Positions 42,259 to 49,311 of a stretch of 49,311 nucleotides of DNA are shown piece after piece; the first letter of the stretch is position 1, and every line of letters begins with the position of its first letter. Source of the DNA: Bacteroidales bacterium SW299 (GTDB lineage: Bacteria; Bacteroidota; Bacteroidia; Bacteroidales; Bacteroidaceae); NCBI GenBank assembly GCA_019550975.1, contig SDWH01000025.1:1-49311 (forward strand). Direction: 5' to 3'. The position numbers and the translations under genes were made by a program. Under the pieces are notes generated by a model. The model was not told where the DNA came from and did no database searches. It saw nothing but the letters and a program-made list of their open reading frames with translations.

Positions 42259-43187
42259 ACATATTTTCTATATTTCGGTTTAGCCAATTGAAGCGCATAA
42301 AGCAATCTGTCAACCATTCGCTTCACTTTATATAAAAAAGGTACGTCCGGCCGTTCCCCTTTCCATGGAGTCATGTCAAGATAATGAAAATACAATCCTT
42401 TATAAGGGTGCTGGGACTTGTATTGCCATGGTTTCTTTCCTCCTGTGTAATGGACAATTACCGGATGAAGCAGTTCTTTCTCCAAATCCGGAATGGCTTC
42501 GGGACGAATCCTGCGTTTCCTCCGCAAGAATCCATCCTGCACATTGTAGCGAAAAGGAAGAAAAAGCTTTTTGTCATGAAGCAATGCATTCAGCACATCC
42601 TGATCATTAAAAACGAGTTCACTCATATGCTCTGAGATATATTTCTCCGCCACCTTCTGGAACTGGATATTCCGCCAATATTCCAGATTAACCAATAATA
42701 CTCCAGCATTGAAATACGAAAATGAAGAAGCATAATGCAAGCGTTCATAATTGTCCGGTTTTCCACTCCACATATCCTCCACACAACCTGCCGCATAATC
42801 AGTAATGTCTGTACTCCAAAGTTCCTTTATCGAACCGTTCACAATCAGATCACAATCCAAATAAAGAACCTTGTTTATAGAACGGGGCAAAATGCTCTCC
42901 AAGAAAATACGATAATATGTAGCCAGCGAGATGTGGCTCTCTCCATAAATGGAACATCCTTCCAACAAGGCATTTCCTGTTTCATAAACAAACAAGGTCT
43001 GGTGATACCGGCCTTCAATCCAATCATGTAATATTTTCTTAGAGTCATCCGGCAGTTCCGAGGCGATTACATGGATATGAAAAGATGAATCCGCATTGTT
43101 TTCAAACAAAGAAGTCAGCATAACCACGCAATACTTCACATACGAAGCATCAATATTGCAAGCTACATGTATAATTCCTTTCTCCAT
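42243..43187 (-). CDS. GT8 family glycosyltransferase
   Basis: A 314-residue retaining enzyme of the LPS galactosyl/glucosyltransferase type (WaaI/WaaJ/LgtC group). VACNIDASYVKYCVVMLTSL is the family N-terminus. The metal-binding DxD is D111-C-D113 in KVLYLDCDLIVNG. FNAGVLLVNLEYWR and FNDQDVLNALLHDK follow, and IVHYTGGKKPW is the late HxxGxxKPW motif. The C-terminal basic tail is typical of membrane association. It overlaps the GT2 gene by 16 bases and starts 4 bases after the preceding gene. Confidence 0.93.
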   Translation of the reverse strand: MEKGIIHVACNIDASYVKYCVVMLTSLFENNADSSFHIHVIASELPDDSKKILHDWIEGRYHQTLFVYETGNALLEGCSIYGESHISLATYYRIFLESILPRSINKVLYLDCDLIVNGSIKELWSTDITDYAAGCVEDMWSGKPDNYERLHYASSFSYFNAGVLLVNLEYWRNIQFQKVAEKYISEHMSELVFNDQDVLNALLHDKKLFLPFRYNVQDGFLRRKRRIRPEAIPDLEKELLHPVIVHYTGGKKPWQYKSQHPYKGLYFHYLDMTPWKGERPDVPFLYKVKRMVDRLLYALQLAKPKYRKYVCNEI

Positions 43188-43191
43188 TCTC

Positions 43192-44211
43192 TCAAAGCTT
43201 AACTTCCGACAAAGCCTTTCTTATATAGTATCCAGCAGACAAGCGTTCGCTTATCACTGCCACATTCCGTTTCATTACAGCATATTGTTCGGAGGTCAAT
43301 CCTTCCAGCACACTGTTCAGTTCCGCCAATGAAGCAACACAGATTCCGATCCCGTTATTACGGACAAAGGCTGCCAGAGCCGCCTGGTCCCATATAATGA
43401 CAGGAAGTTCACACCGGATATACAACGATGTCTTGTGGGGGTTGTTATACTTCAGATATTCCCCAAAGTCACCCGTACATGCATCTACAGAGAATCCGTC
43501 CCAAACCAGTCCGAAATCTCCCTGAGCCGTAGCGATTAAATCATCCGAACGAACAAAACCTTTATAGACAAAACGTGTTTTCCCCTGAGCCTTATCCAGT
43601 TCAAAACCGTTTCCATAAAGATTGAAGCGAAACGAATGCACATACGCTCCCACTTCATACAGAAACGTATTTTTACGCAAGCTCAATGCACCGGCATAAA
43701 CCACTTCATAAGGTTTATGAACTATCCCGTGCGGGAGGGCCTTTGTTTCTGACAAGTAATCAAATATTTCAAGCTCTCCGACCGGCACCTGGCATCCTTT
43801 TTCTATCAGCCAACGTTTCATGCTCTCATTATGCGCAATAATATAATCACCATGACTTAAACGACGTATTTCCTGACCAACAGTCAATTTTTTGCGTCTA
43901 AAGCTTCCCAGGTCATGGATCACAACCACCACTTTCGCTCCCCGGAAATGAGCCATACGGCATACAAACGTGAAATATTTTTTCAACGGATACTGCAACA
44001 CCAGACGGTCGCCCTTTCTCAACGAGAAAGGGGCCTTCAAGACGCCTGCCAATGTTGCCAGAAATGCCAATACAGGATTGGTATACCGGGTCTGCCTGAA
44101 ACCGACATTCACAAAGCCATTCTCGGCCATAATACGCTCTATGTCCGTTTTGGCCTTGTTGCCGGCTCCGTCAACTCCCTTATAATTGCGCGATAAATAA
44201 CAATTCCTCAT
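43192..44211 (-). CDS. Probable galactofuranosyltransferase
   Basis: A 339-residue protein resembling beta-1,6-galactofuranosyltransferase (WbbI-like) enzymes, which add galactofuranose from UDP-Galf. Support: MRNCYLSRNYKGVDGAGNKA, VVVIHDLGSFRR, VVYAGALSLRKNTFLY, FGLVWDGFSVDACTG and NNPHKTSLYIRCELPVIIWD. It is encoded directly after glf, 9 bases away, the enzyme that makes the donor. The pairing is the main reason for the substrate call. The sequence-level match is good but not certain. Confidence 0.8.
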   Translation of the reverse strand: MRNCYLSRNYKGVDGAGNKAKTDIERIMAENGFVNVGFRQTRYTNPVLAFLATLAGVLKAPFSLRKGDRLVLQYPLKKYFTFVCRMAHFRGAKVVVVIHDLGSFRRKKLTVGQEIRRLSHGDYIIAHNESMKRWLIEKGCQVPVGELEIFDYLSETKALPHGIVHKPYEVVYAGALSLRKNTFLYEVGAYVHSFRFNLYGNGFELDKAQGKTRFVYKGFVRSDDLIATAQGDFGLVWDGFSVDACTGDFGEYLKYNNPHKTSLYIRCELPVIIWDQAALAAFVRNNGIGICVASLAELNSVLEGLTSEQYAVMKRNVAVISERLSAGYYIRKALSEVKL

Positions 44212-44220
44212 AAAAAGAGA

Positions 44221-45327
44221 TTACAACTCTGTTTTACATAAAGCCAAGGCTGCCGCCACTGTATCGTCCATGTCTGCATAAGTATATTGAGCAAGCCGTC
44301 CTCCGAACAGCACATTCGGAACAGATTCCGCCAACTGCCGATAATCTGCATAAATCCGGCTGTTCTTTTCATCATTAACCGGATAATAAGGTTCTTTTCC
44401 CGGAGCAAAGCTATCAGGATACTCATAAGTGATTATCGTATGAGGCTGCTTCCCGAACTCAAAATGCTTGTGTTCTATCACGCGGGTATAAGGAATCTCA
44501 CGCTCGGTATAGTTCACAACCGCATTCCCCTGAAAGTTCTCCATTTCCAGACGCTTTTCCTCAAAACGAAGACTGCGGTACTCCAGATGACCGCAACGGT
44601 AATCAAAGTATTCATCAATGCAGCCTGTAAACAGCGTTTTTTCAGCAACGCCATCCAGCTCTGCCCTGTTCTTGAAATAGTCTGTGGCAAGACAAACCTC
44701 CGTATCGCCAAGCAAAGCATCTATCAGCGCATTGTATCCGCCAATGGGAATGCCTTGGTAGGCATCATTGAAATAATTGTTGTCGAAAACAAAGCGGAAC
44801 GGCAAACGTCGGATAATGAATGCCGGAAGTTCTGTAGCCGCACGCCCCCACTGCTTTTCGGTATATCCCTTTATCAGCTTCTCATAAATATCCTTTCCAC
44901 ACAGTTTCAAGGCCTGTTCCTCCAGATTGGCGGGCTCCGCGATGTGAGCAAACTCTCCGCGCTGCTCTTCGATCTTAGCCTTAGCCTTTGCCGGAGTCGT
45001 AACGCCCCATAACTGATAGAACGTATTCATGTTGAAAGGAAGATTGTACAGCTTGTCACCGTAACGTGCCACCGGCGAATTGGTATAACGGTTAAACTCC
45101 ACAAAAGAATTCACATAATTCCACACCTCCTTATTGTCGGTATGAAAAATATGCGCCCCGTATTTGTGCACATGAATTCCGTCCACATCCTCACAGTAGA
45201 TGTTTCCTCCCCGATGATGGCGTTTGTCTACCACAATGCAAGACTTGCCTGCCCGTTTCGCTTCGCAGGCAAACACCGCGCCGAACAAGCCGGCGCCTAC
45301 AATCAAATAATCATATTTCTTTTTCAT
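44221..45327 (-). CDS. glf: UDP-galactopyranose mutase
   Basis: A flavoenzyme that converts UDP-galactopyranose to UDP-galactofuranose in the cytoplasm. The 368-residue protein has the FAD-binding YLIVGAGLFGAVFACEAKR, RHHRGGNIY, the YGAHIFHTDNKEVWNYV region, GYTEKQWG and the C-terminal YRQLAESVPNVLFGGRLAQY, all hallmarks of bacterial Glf. It is first in the minus-strand group glf-GalfT-GT8-GT2-GT4, with a 560-base leader region containing the 94-bp repeat. Confidence 0.96.
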   Translation of the reverse strand: MKKKYDYLIVGAGLFGAVFACEAKRAGKSCIVVDKRHHRGGNIYCEDVDGIHVHKYGAHIFHTDNKEVWNYVNSFVEFNRYTNSPVARYGDKLYNLPFNMNTFYQLWGVTTPAKAKAKIEEQRGEFAHIAEPANLEEQALKLCGKDIYEKLIKGYTEKQWGRAATELPAFIIRRLPFRFVFDNNYFNDAYQGIPIGGYNALIDALLGDTEVCLATDYFKNRAELDGVAEKTLFTGCIDEYFDYRCGHLEYRSLRFEEKRLEMENFQGNAVVNYTEREIPYTRVIEHKHFEFGKQPHTIITYEYPDSFAPGKEPYYPVNDEKNSRIYADYRQLAESVPNVLFGGRLAQYTYADMDDTVAAALALCKTEL

Positions 45328-45652
45328 AAGTCTTTGATTTCAATAAACCTTCAAGCATTCCATGTACAACATCATCGCGCATACGCATTATTCCACACAA
45401 ATAAATCTTCGTATAGGACCGCATGACGAGGCTTGAATATCCTCAAGATATCCCACACCTCAGATGTTGTCTTCATAAGCAACAGTTTCTTGCCGTATTA
45501 CAAATATAAAAAGAATAATGTTATCAAACAAAAAAATACGTATCTTCATCAAAGTAAAATGTTTGATTCTAGGAATATACAAGAATGCAGAGCTTTTCTC
45601 CAAGAAAGATTTTACGATTTCCCGCCTGGCAGCACCTGCAACGCCATGGTAA

Positions 45653-45746
45653 ATTCTGCATCCCCAGGCTAGAGATACAAATCTCCAGGCTGAAGATTTA
45701 TATCTTCAGTTTGAAGATGCATATATCCAAACTGAAGACTGACTTT
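45653..45746 (+). repeat. 94-bp element with four palindromes at a 21-bp period, copy 2
   Basis: Four 17-base near-palindromes start at 45660, 45681, 45702 and 45723, exactly 21 bases apart. The one at 45702-45718 is perfect over 7-bp arms. ATTCTGC precedes and TGACTTT follows. The order of unit types and both flanks match copy 1 (12904-12997) read on its minus strand, without gaps. Copy 2 is about 330 bases upstream of glf and 140 upstream of GT4. Confidence 0.85.
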
Positions 45747-45855
45747 TGCTCCTCGTCTGTCAAGTTCCCCAAAACATGGAAATCATTTTACGGATACAAC
45801 ATCACCTTTTACACACAAATCCAGACAAAAGCACGGACGTTCATGAAATATTTCG

Positions 45856-45863
45856 TACTTTTG
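45856..45863 (+). promoter_or_regulatory. Promoter -7 box of the GT4 operon
   Basis: TACTTTTG matches TAnnTTTG and lies 25 bases before the GT4 start. A -33 box was not found at the expected spacing. Confidence 0.5.
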
Positions 45864-45888
45864 CAAGGACAAACTTCAATCAAAGTCT

Positions 45889-47034
45889 ATGCGCATAGGA
45901 TTCGACGCGAAAAGAGCTGTACAAAATTTCACAGGCTTAGGAAATTACAGCCGGTATCTGATAGAAACACTTTGCCGTTTCTATCCGGAGAACGAATATG
46001 TGCTCTATGCGCCGAAGTATAAGGAAAGCAGACAATTCAGCTCCCTCATGGAGAAATGTCCCGCAATCGAATGCCGGTTGCCGAAAAAAGGATGGAAACG
46101 TTTCCGGTCGCTTTGGAGAACATTCGGAGTCACCTCCCGGATGGAAGCAGACGGCATAGACATCTACCACGGACTCAGCAACGAGCTTCCGCTCAATATC
46201 CGTAGCCAAAGAAGAACCAAAACTGTGGTTACGATACACGATCTCATCTTCATACGCTATCCCCAATATTACCATCCGATTGACAGATGGCTCTATCAGT
46301 ATAAATACAGAAAGTCATGTGAAAAGGCCGATGCGATCATCGCCATCAGCGAGTGTACCAAACGCGACATCATCAACTATTTTCATATCAGTCCGGACAA
46401 AATACACACCGTTTATCAGGGATGCGACGCTGCTTTCTCCGCCACGGCAACAGATGGCATGAAAAAAGAAGTGCAGGCGACCTACGGCCTGCCGCCCCGA
46501 TACATTCTGAATGTGGGAAGCATCGAAGAAAGAAAAAACATACTGCTTGCGGTAAAGGCCATGCCCGCAATTCCGGAAGATGTCCATCTGGTAATTGCCG
46601 GGAAACGCACGCCGTACACGGAACTGGTGGAAGCCTTCGTCCGTACAAAACATTTGGAGGAAAGGGTCCACCTGCTTCACAACGTTGCATTCCGGCATCT
46701 TCCGGCAATGTATCAGATGGCCGAAATATTTGTATACCCGTCACGCTTTGAAGGATTCGGGATTCCAATACTGGAAGCCCTCAATTCATCCGTTCCCGTC
46801 ATAGCTGCCACAGAATCATGTCTGGAAGAAGCGGGAGGGCCTGACTCCATATACATACACCCCAATGACGTGGAAGGAATGGCGTCAGCGTTGAACCAGC
46901 TGCTGAATAACCCAGAGAAAAGAGAATACATGGCAGAACAAGGCAGAAAATACGCCGACCGCTTCTCCGAAGAACAACAGGCCGGGCAACTAATGGAACT
47001 GTATCACTCATTATTATCATCAGAGAAAAAATGA
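45889..47034 (+). CDS. GT4 family glycosyltransferase
   Basis: A 381-residue retaining GT-B enzyme. RIGFDAKRAVQNFTGLGNYS is the group 1 N-terminus with its glycine-rich acceptor loop. RYILNVGSIEERKNI begins the donor domain, and FVYPSRFEGFGIPILEALNS has the E-x7-E motif. Related enzymes are often mannosyl- or glucosyltransferases of LPS or EPS. It overlaps the kinase-like gene by 4 bases (ATGA). It is first in the plus-strand group. Confidence 0.93.
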   Translation: MRIGFDAKRAVQNFTGLGNYSRYLIETLCRFYPENEYVLYAPKYKESRQFSSLMEKCPAIECRLPKKGWKRFRSLWRTFGVTSRMEADGIDIYHGLSNELPLNIRSQRRTKTVVTIHDLIFIRYPQYYHPIDRWLYQYKYRKSCEKADAIIAISECTKRDIINYFHISPDKIHTVYQGCDAAFSATATDGMKKEVQATYGLPPRYILNVGSIEERKNILLAVKAMPAIPEDVHLVIAGKRTPYTELVEAFVRTKHLEERVHLLHNVAFRHLPAMYQMAEIFVYPSRFEGFGIPILEALNSSVPVIAATESCLEEAGGPDSIYIHPNDVEGMASALNQLLNNPEKREYMAEQGRKYADRFSEEQQAGQLMELYHSLLSSEKK

Positions 47035-47783
47035 AAATCGTCATAGCTCCGGAATTCCAAAATCTGAAAAATGAGATTCAAGACATCTCCGCCCTCTTCA
47101 ATTCCGCAAAAGGTGTCATTGTCTATGAAGGAAGAAACTCCATCCGGAATTTCAATATCCAAGGCGTACCCGTCACAATAAAAAGATTCAAAAGGGTAAA
47201 TCCGGCACAACAGGTTGCCTACACTTTCTTCAAAAGCACCAAGGCTGAACGTGCCTACCGCTATGCTGCCATATTCAGAGAAAGAGGCATCTGTACGCCA
47301 CAGGAAATCGCATATATAGAAGATTACGAACACGGCTTGTTTACCACCGGATATTTCGTTTCAACCACATGCCCGGACCCTCCGGCGTTCCCTACACTGG
47401 TTCCGGAAAAGGACTTCGACAAACAACTTGCAGAAGACCTCATTGGACACGTGATACACATGCACGACAAGGGAATCATACATGGCGACCTGAATCTGGG
47501 AAACTTCCTATTCCGCAAGAACCAGGAATCCGGGCATTATTCGTTCACTGTCATTGACATCAACCGCTCGAAATTTTATGAATCGCTCCCCGACAAGGCC
47601 ACGTGCATAAAAAACCTCAGCACCCTAACGCACCGCAGAGATCTGTTCAGTTTCATGATTTCTGCCTACGCAGAAAAAAGGAACTGGCCTGTTGCCGACA
47701 CGCTAAACAAGGCAACCGCATACCTTGAAGAACTGGAAGCCAGACACGAAAGGAAAGAACGCATAAAGAATCTTTTTAAATGA
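47031..47783 (+). CDS. Kdo/LPS-core-kinase-like protein
   Basis: A 250-residue protein with the bacterial small-kinase fold of KdkA/WaaP/InaA enzymes, which phosphorylate Kdo or heptose in the LPS core. The ATP-lysine is probably K51 (VTIKRFK). The catalytic loop HGDLNLGN gives H151, D153 and N158, and D176 in VIDIN is the metal-binding DxN position. These residues are intact, so it should be active. It sits inside a glycosyltransferase operon, overlapping GT4 by 4 bases and 7 bases before GT32. This ties the cluster to LPS rather than capsule (inference). Confidence 0.85.
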   Translation: MKIVIAPEFQNLKNEIQDISALFNSAKGVIVYEGRNSIRNFNIQGVPVTIKRFKRVNPAQQVAYTFFKSTKAERAYRYAAIFRERGICTPQEIAYIEDYEHGLFTTGYFVSTTCPDPPAFPTLVPEKDFDKQLAEDLIGHVIHMHDKGIIHGDLNLGNFLFRKNQESGHYSFTVIDINRSKFYESLPDKATCIKNLSTLTHRRDLFSFMISAYAEKRNWPVADTLNKATAYLEELEARHERKERIKNLFK

Positions 47784-47790
47784 CAAACAT

Positions 47791-48534
47791 ATGATACCCA
47801 AAGTTATTCACTTCTGCTGGCTGAGCGGAGATCCGTATCCTGCCAAAATAAAAAAATGCATGACGACATGGAAAAAAGTGATGCCCGACTACGAATGGAA
47901 ATTATGGAATCTGGAGAATTTTGATCTGAATTCGGCTCCGGCTTACGTAAAAGAAGCTGTCAAGGCACGCAAATGGGCTTTTGCAGCCGACTATATACGC
48001 ATGTATGCATTATACACAGAAGGTGGATTTTATCTGGATTCTGATGTAAAGGTACTGAAAAGGTTTGATGAATTCCGTTCATACAACTTCATTTCAAGCA
48101 TAGAGCATCATCCTACACAACTGGAAAAAACAGGCTCTATCAAATCCATTACAACAAACGGAACACGCATCGGAGAAGAATACATCTCCGGCATGCAGAT
48201 ACAGGCAGCGGTAATGGGCGCGCAGCCTGGATGCCGATTCGTAAAAGACGTACTTGACTGGTATCATTCGAAAACATTCTCCAACGCATTGCCGGCAGAC
48301 ATGTTTTCACCGTTAATTTATGCAAGAATTGCAGAAAAGTATGGATTCCGGTATATTGATGCGGATCAGGACTTGAAAGAAAACATCAAAATATTCCGGT
48401 CTGAAATTTTTGCAGGAAACAAACATGAGGTGACTCCAACATCTTATGCTATCCATTATTGCGCGCATAGCTGGAAACCGTCTTTAACAGAAAAAATCTG
48501 CAGTATCTTTAAAAGACTGAAAAACAAGCCATGA
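47791..48534 (+). CDS. GT32-like glycosyltransferase (OCH1/capsular type)
   Basis: A 247-residue protein of the glycosyltransferase sugar-binding-region (DXD) group. MIPKVIHFCWLSG is the family start; RKWAFAADYIRMYALYTEGG and the DxD D83-S-D85 in FYLDSDVKVL form the donor and metal site. Family members transfer mannose, galactose or related sugars. It overlaps the last GT2 gene by 4 bases (ATGA). No membrane segment is obvious. Confidence 0.9.
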   Translation: MIPKVIHFCWLSGDPYPAKIKKCMTTWKKVMPDYEWKLWNLENFDLNSAPAYVKEAVKARKWAFAADYIRMYALYTEGGFYLDSDVKVLKRFDEFRSYNFISSIEHHPTQLEKTGSIKSITTNGTRIGEEYISGMQIQAAVMGAQPGCRFVKDVLDWYHSKTFSNALPADMFSPLIYARIAEKYGFRYIDADQDLKENIKIFRSEIFAGNKHEVTPTSYAIHYCAHSWKPSLTEKICSIFKRLKNKP

Positions 48535-49268
48535 ACAAGAAATGCACATTCAGCATCGTTACGGTTTCGCTCAACAGCTCAAAACTGATTTCTAAAACCA
48601 TAGAGAGTGTCTTGCAGCAGGAGTATCCTTTCAAAGAATATATCATTATTGACGGAGGATCCACCGACGGAACCGCTGACATCATAAGTAAATACCAGGA
48701 CCAACTGTCTTATTGGTGTTCGGAACCGGACGGAGGCATCTATCAGGGTATGAACAAAGGCATACAACATGCAAAGAACAAATGGATTATCTTTATGAAT
48801 GCCGGTGATACTTTTGCAGACAGCCACGTTCTGAGCAACATAGCCCTATATGCAGATGACGAAAAATATGATGTCCTCTACGGAGATATATTCACCACAA
48901 AAAATGGGGAACTGAAACTAAAAACAGCATCCGAACCTTGCAATAAGCAGCGGATGTATTTTTGCCACCAAGCGGCTTTTGTCAAGACATCCATTTTGAA
49001 AGCCACACCATTCAACACAAAGTTCAAGATGTCTGCCGACTTGTTTTTCTTCAAGCACTGCCGTCTATTGGGCTATCACTTTTTACACGTACCGGTCACT
49101 GTTGCGGTCTACGATTCCCGCGGAATCTCCAACACACAGCGCATAAAAGGGCTTCAGGAGAATATACGCATCGTGAAGGAGCTGGACAAGGGATGGGATA
49201 GAATCAGGTTCCTTTGCAAACTGTATTACGTCGTATTTTGGATAAAACTAACAAAGCGCGGACATTGA
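48531..49268 (+). CDS. GT2 family glycosyltransferase
   Basis: A 245-residue GT-A enzyme: FSIVTVSLNSSKLISKTIES, the donor-binding IIDGGSTDGTADII (about 39-52), SEPDGGIYQGMNKG and FMNAGDTFAD with the metal-binding D93. It resembles the minus-strand GT2 at 41443-42258, especially across the last two motifs. It is the last complete gene in the window; the 43 bases after its stop hold nothing recognisable. The operon may continue beyond the window. Confidence 0.92.
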   Translation: MNKKCTFSIVTVSLNSSKLISKTIESVLQQEYPFKEYIIIDGGSTDGTADIISKYQDQLSYWCSEPDGGIYQGMNKGIQHAKNKWIIFMNAGDTFADSHVLSNIALYADDEKYDVLYGDIFTTKNGELKLKTASEPCNKQRMYFCHQAAFVKTSILKATPFNTKFKMSADLFFFKHCRLLGYHFLHVPVTVAVYDSRGISNTQRIKGLQENIRIVKELDKGWDRIRFLCKLYYVVFWIKLTKRGH

Positions 49269-49311
49269 CACTCAAAGGAAGCCTGAAAGCTCAAAAGACT
49301 CATTTTACGGC

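Larger units (their letters stand above)
45328..45888. other. Intergenic region between the two glycan gene groups
   Basis: 561 bases between the divergent glf and GT4 genes. It contains the second copy of the 94-bp palindrome element (45653-45746) and a -7 box for GT4 (45856). I see no convincing gene; the frames open here start weakly or run into GT4. The part next to glf is A+T-rich and must hold the glf promoter, which I could not place. Confidence 0.6.

Noticed and set aside
45328..45888. UpxY/UpxZ-type capsule locus start
   Set aside because: No UpxY or UpxZ gene and no flanking invertible promoter repeats were seen.
45585..46022. 145-residue plus-strand ORF crossing copy 2 of the array into GT4
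   Set aside because: It overlaps the start of the well-supported GT4 gene in another frame by more than 130 bases; only the array part is of interest.

Overview
The window reads as ordinary chromosome of a gut Bacteroidales species, most like Bacteroides or Phocaeicola. The reasons are the promoters (repeated -7 boxes of the form TAnnTTTG, several with a TTTG-like box 19-20 bases upstream), weak Shine-Dalgarno sites, and typical genes: KorAB-type 2-oxoacid:ferredoxin oxidoreductase, ATP-dependent PEP carboxykinase, a DUF4491 protein, and a ribD/prmC/recX/comF block. I cannot name the species from sequence alone.

Layout. 1-434: two tRNA genes (Gly-GCC, Leu-UAA) on the minus strand with downstream hairpins. 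586-5329 (minus): argH, an SRPBCC protein, pyrE, comF, recX, prmC; ribD diverges from prmC. 6391-11619 (minus): a tight NUDIX / large TPR protein / beta-barrel operon. 11924-12720 (plus): an Lrp-family regulator and DUF4491. 13087-15081 (minus): phosphotransbutyrylase and butyrate kinase. Divergent from these is a C26-M19 peptidase fusion, followed by a type II glutaminyl-cyclase-like lipoprotein, sufE, sppA, lpxK, a purine nucleoside phosphorylase and thiL. 23340-24921: tRNA-Phe, a possible RhuM remnant, and a Fic protein with a winged-helix tail and operator-like palindromes at its promoter. 25095-32882: pdxT/pdxS, pckA, upp (plus), an unrecognised secreted protein and korB/korA. 33059-34500: tRNA-Arg(CCU), an HxlR regulator, a gene-poor stretch and a 192-bp MITE-like element with a TTA target duplication. 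34573-40280: rpsO and typA diverging, an LTA-synthase-like phosphotransferase and a metallophosphoesterase. 40291-49268: two divergent groups of envelope-glycan genes, including UDP-galactopyranose mutase, a likely galactofuranosyltransferase, GT2, GT4, GT8 and GT32 enzymes and a Kdo/LPS-kinase-like protein. This suggests a galactofuranose-containing LPS core or related surface glycan.

The most unusual structure is a 94-bp element present twice in opposite orientation (12904-12997 and 45653-45746). Each copy has four 17-bp near-palindromes at an exact 21-bp period, with matching short flanks and paired base changes between palindrome arms. The element stays open on both strands. I know of no assigned function for it. 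Other points of interest are the palindrome shared by the ptb-buk and peptidase-fusion promoters, the Fic operator pair, the MITE beside the rpsO terminator, and the C26-M19 fusion.
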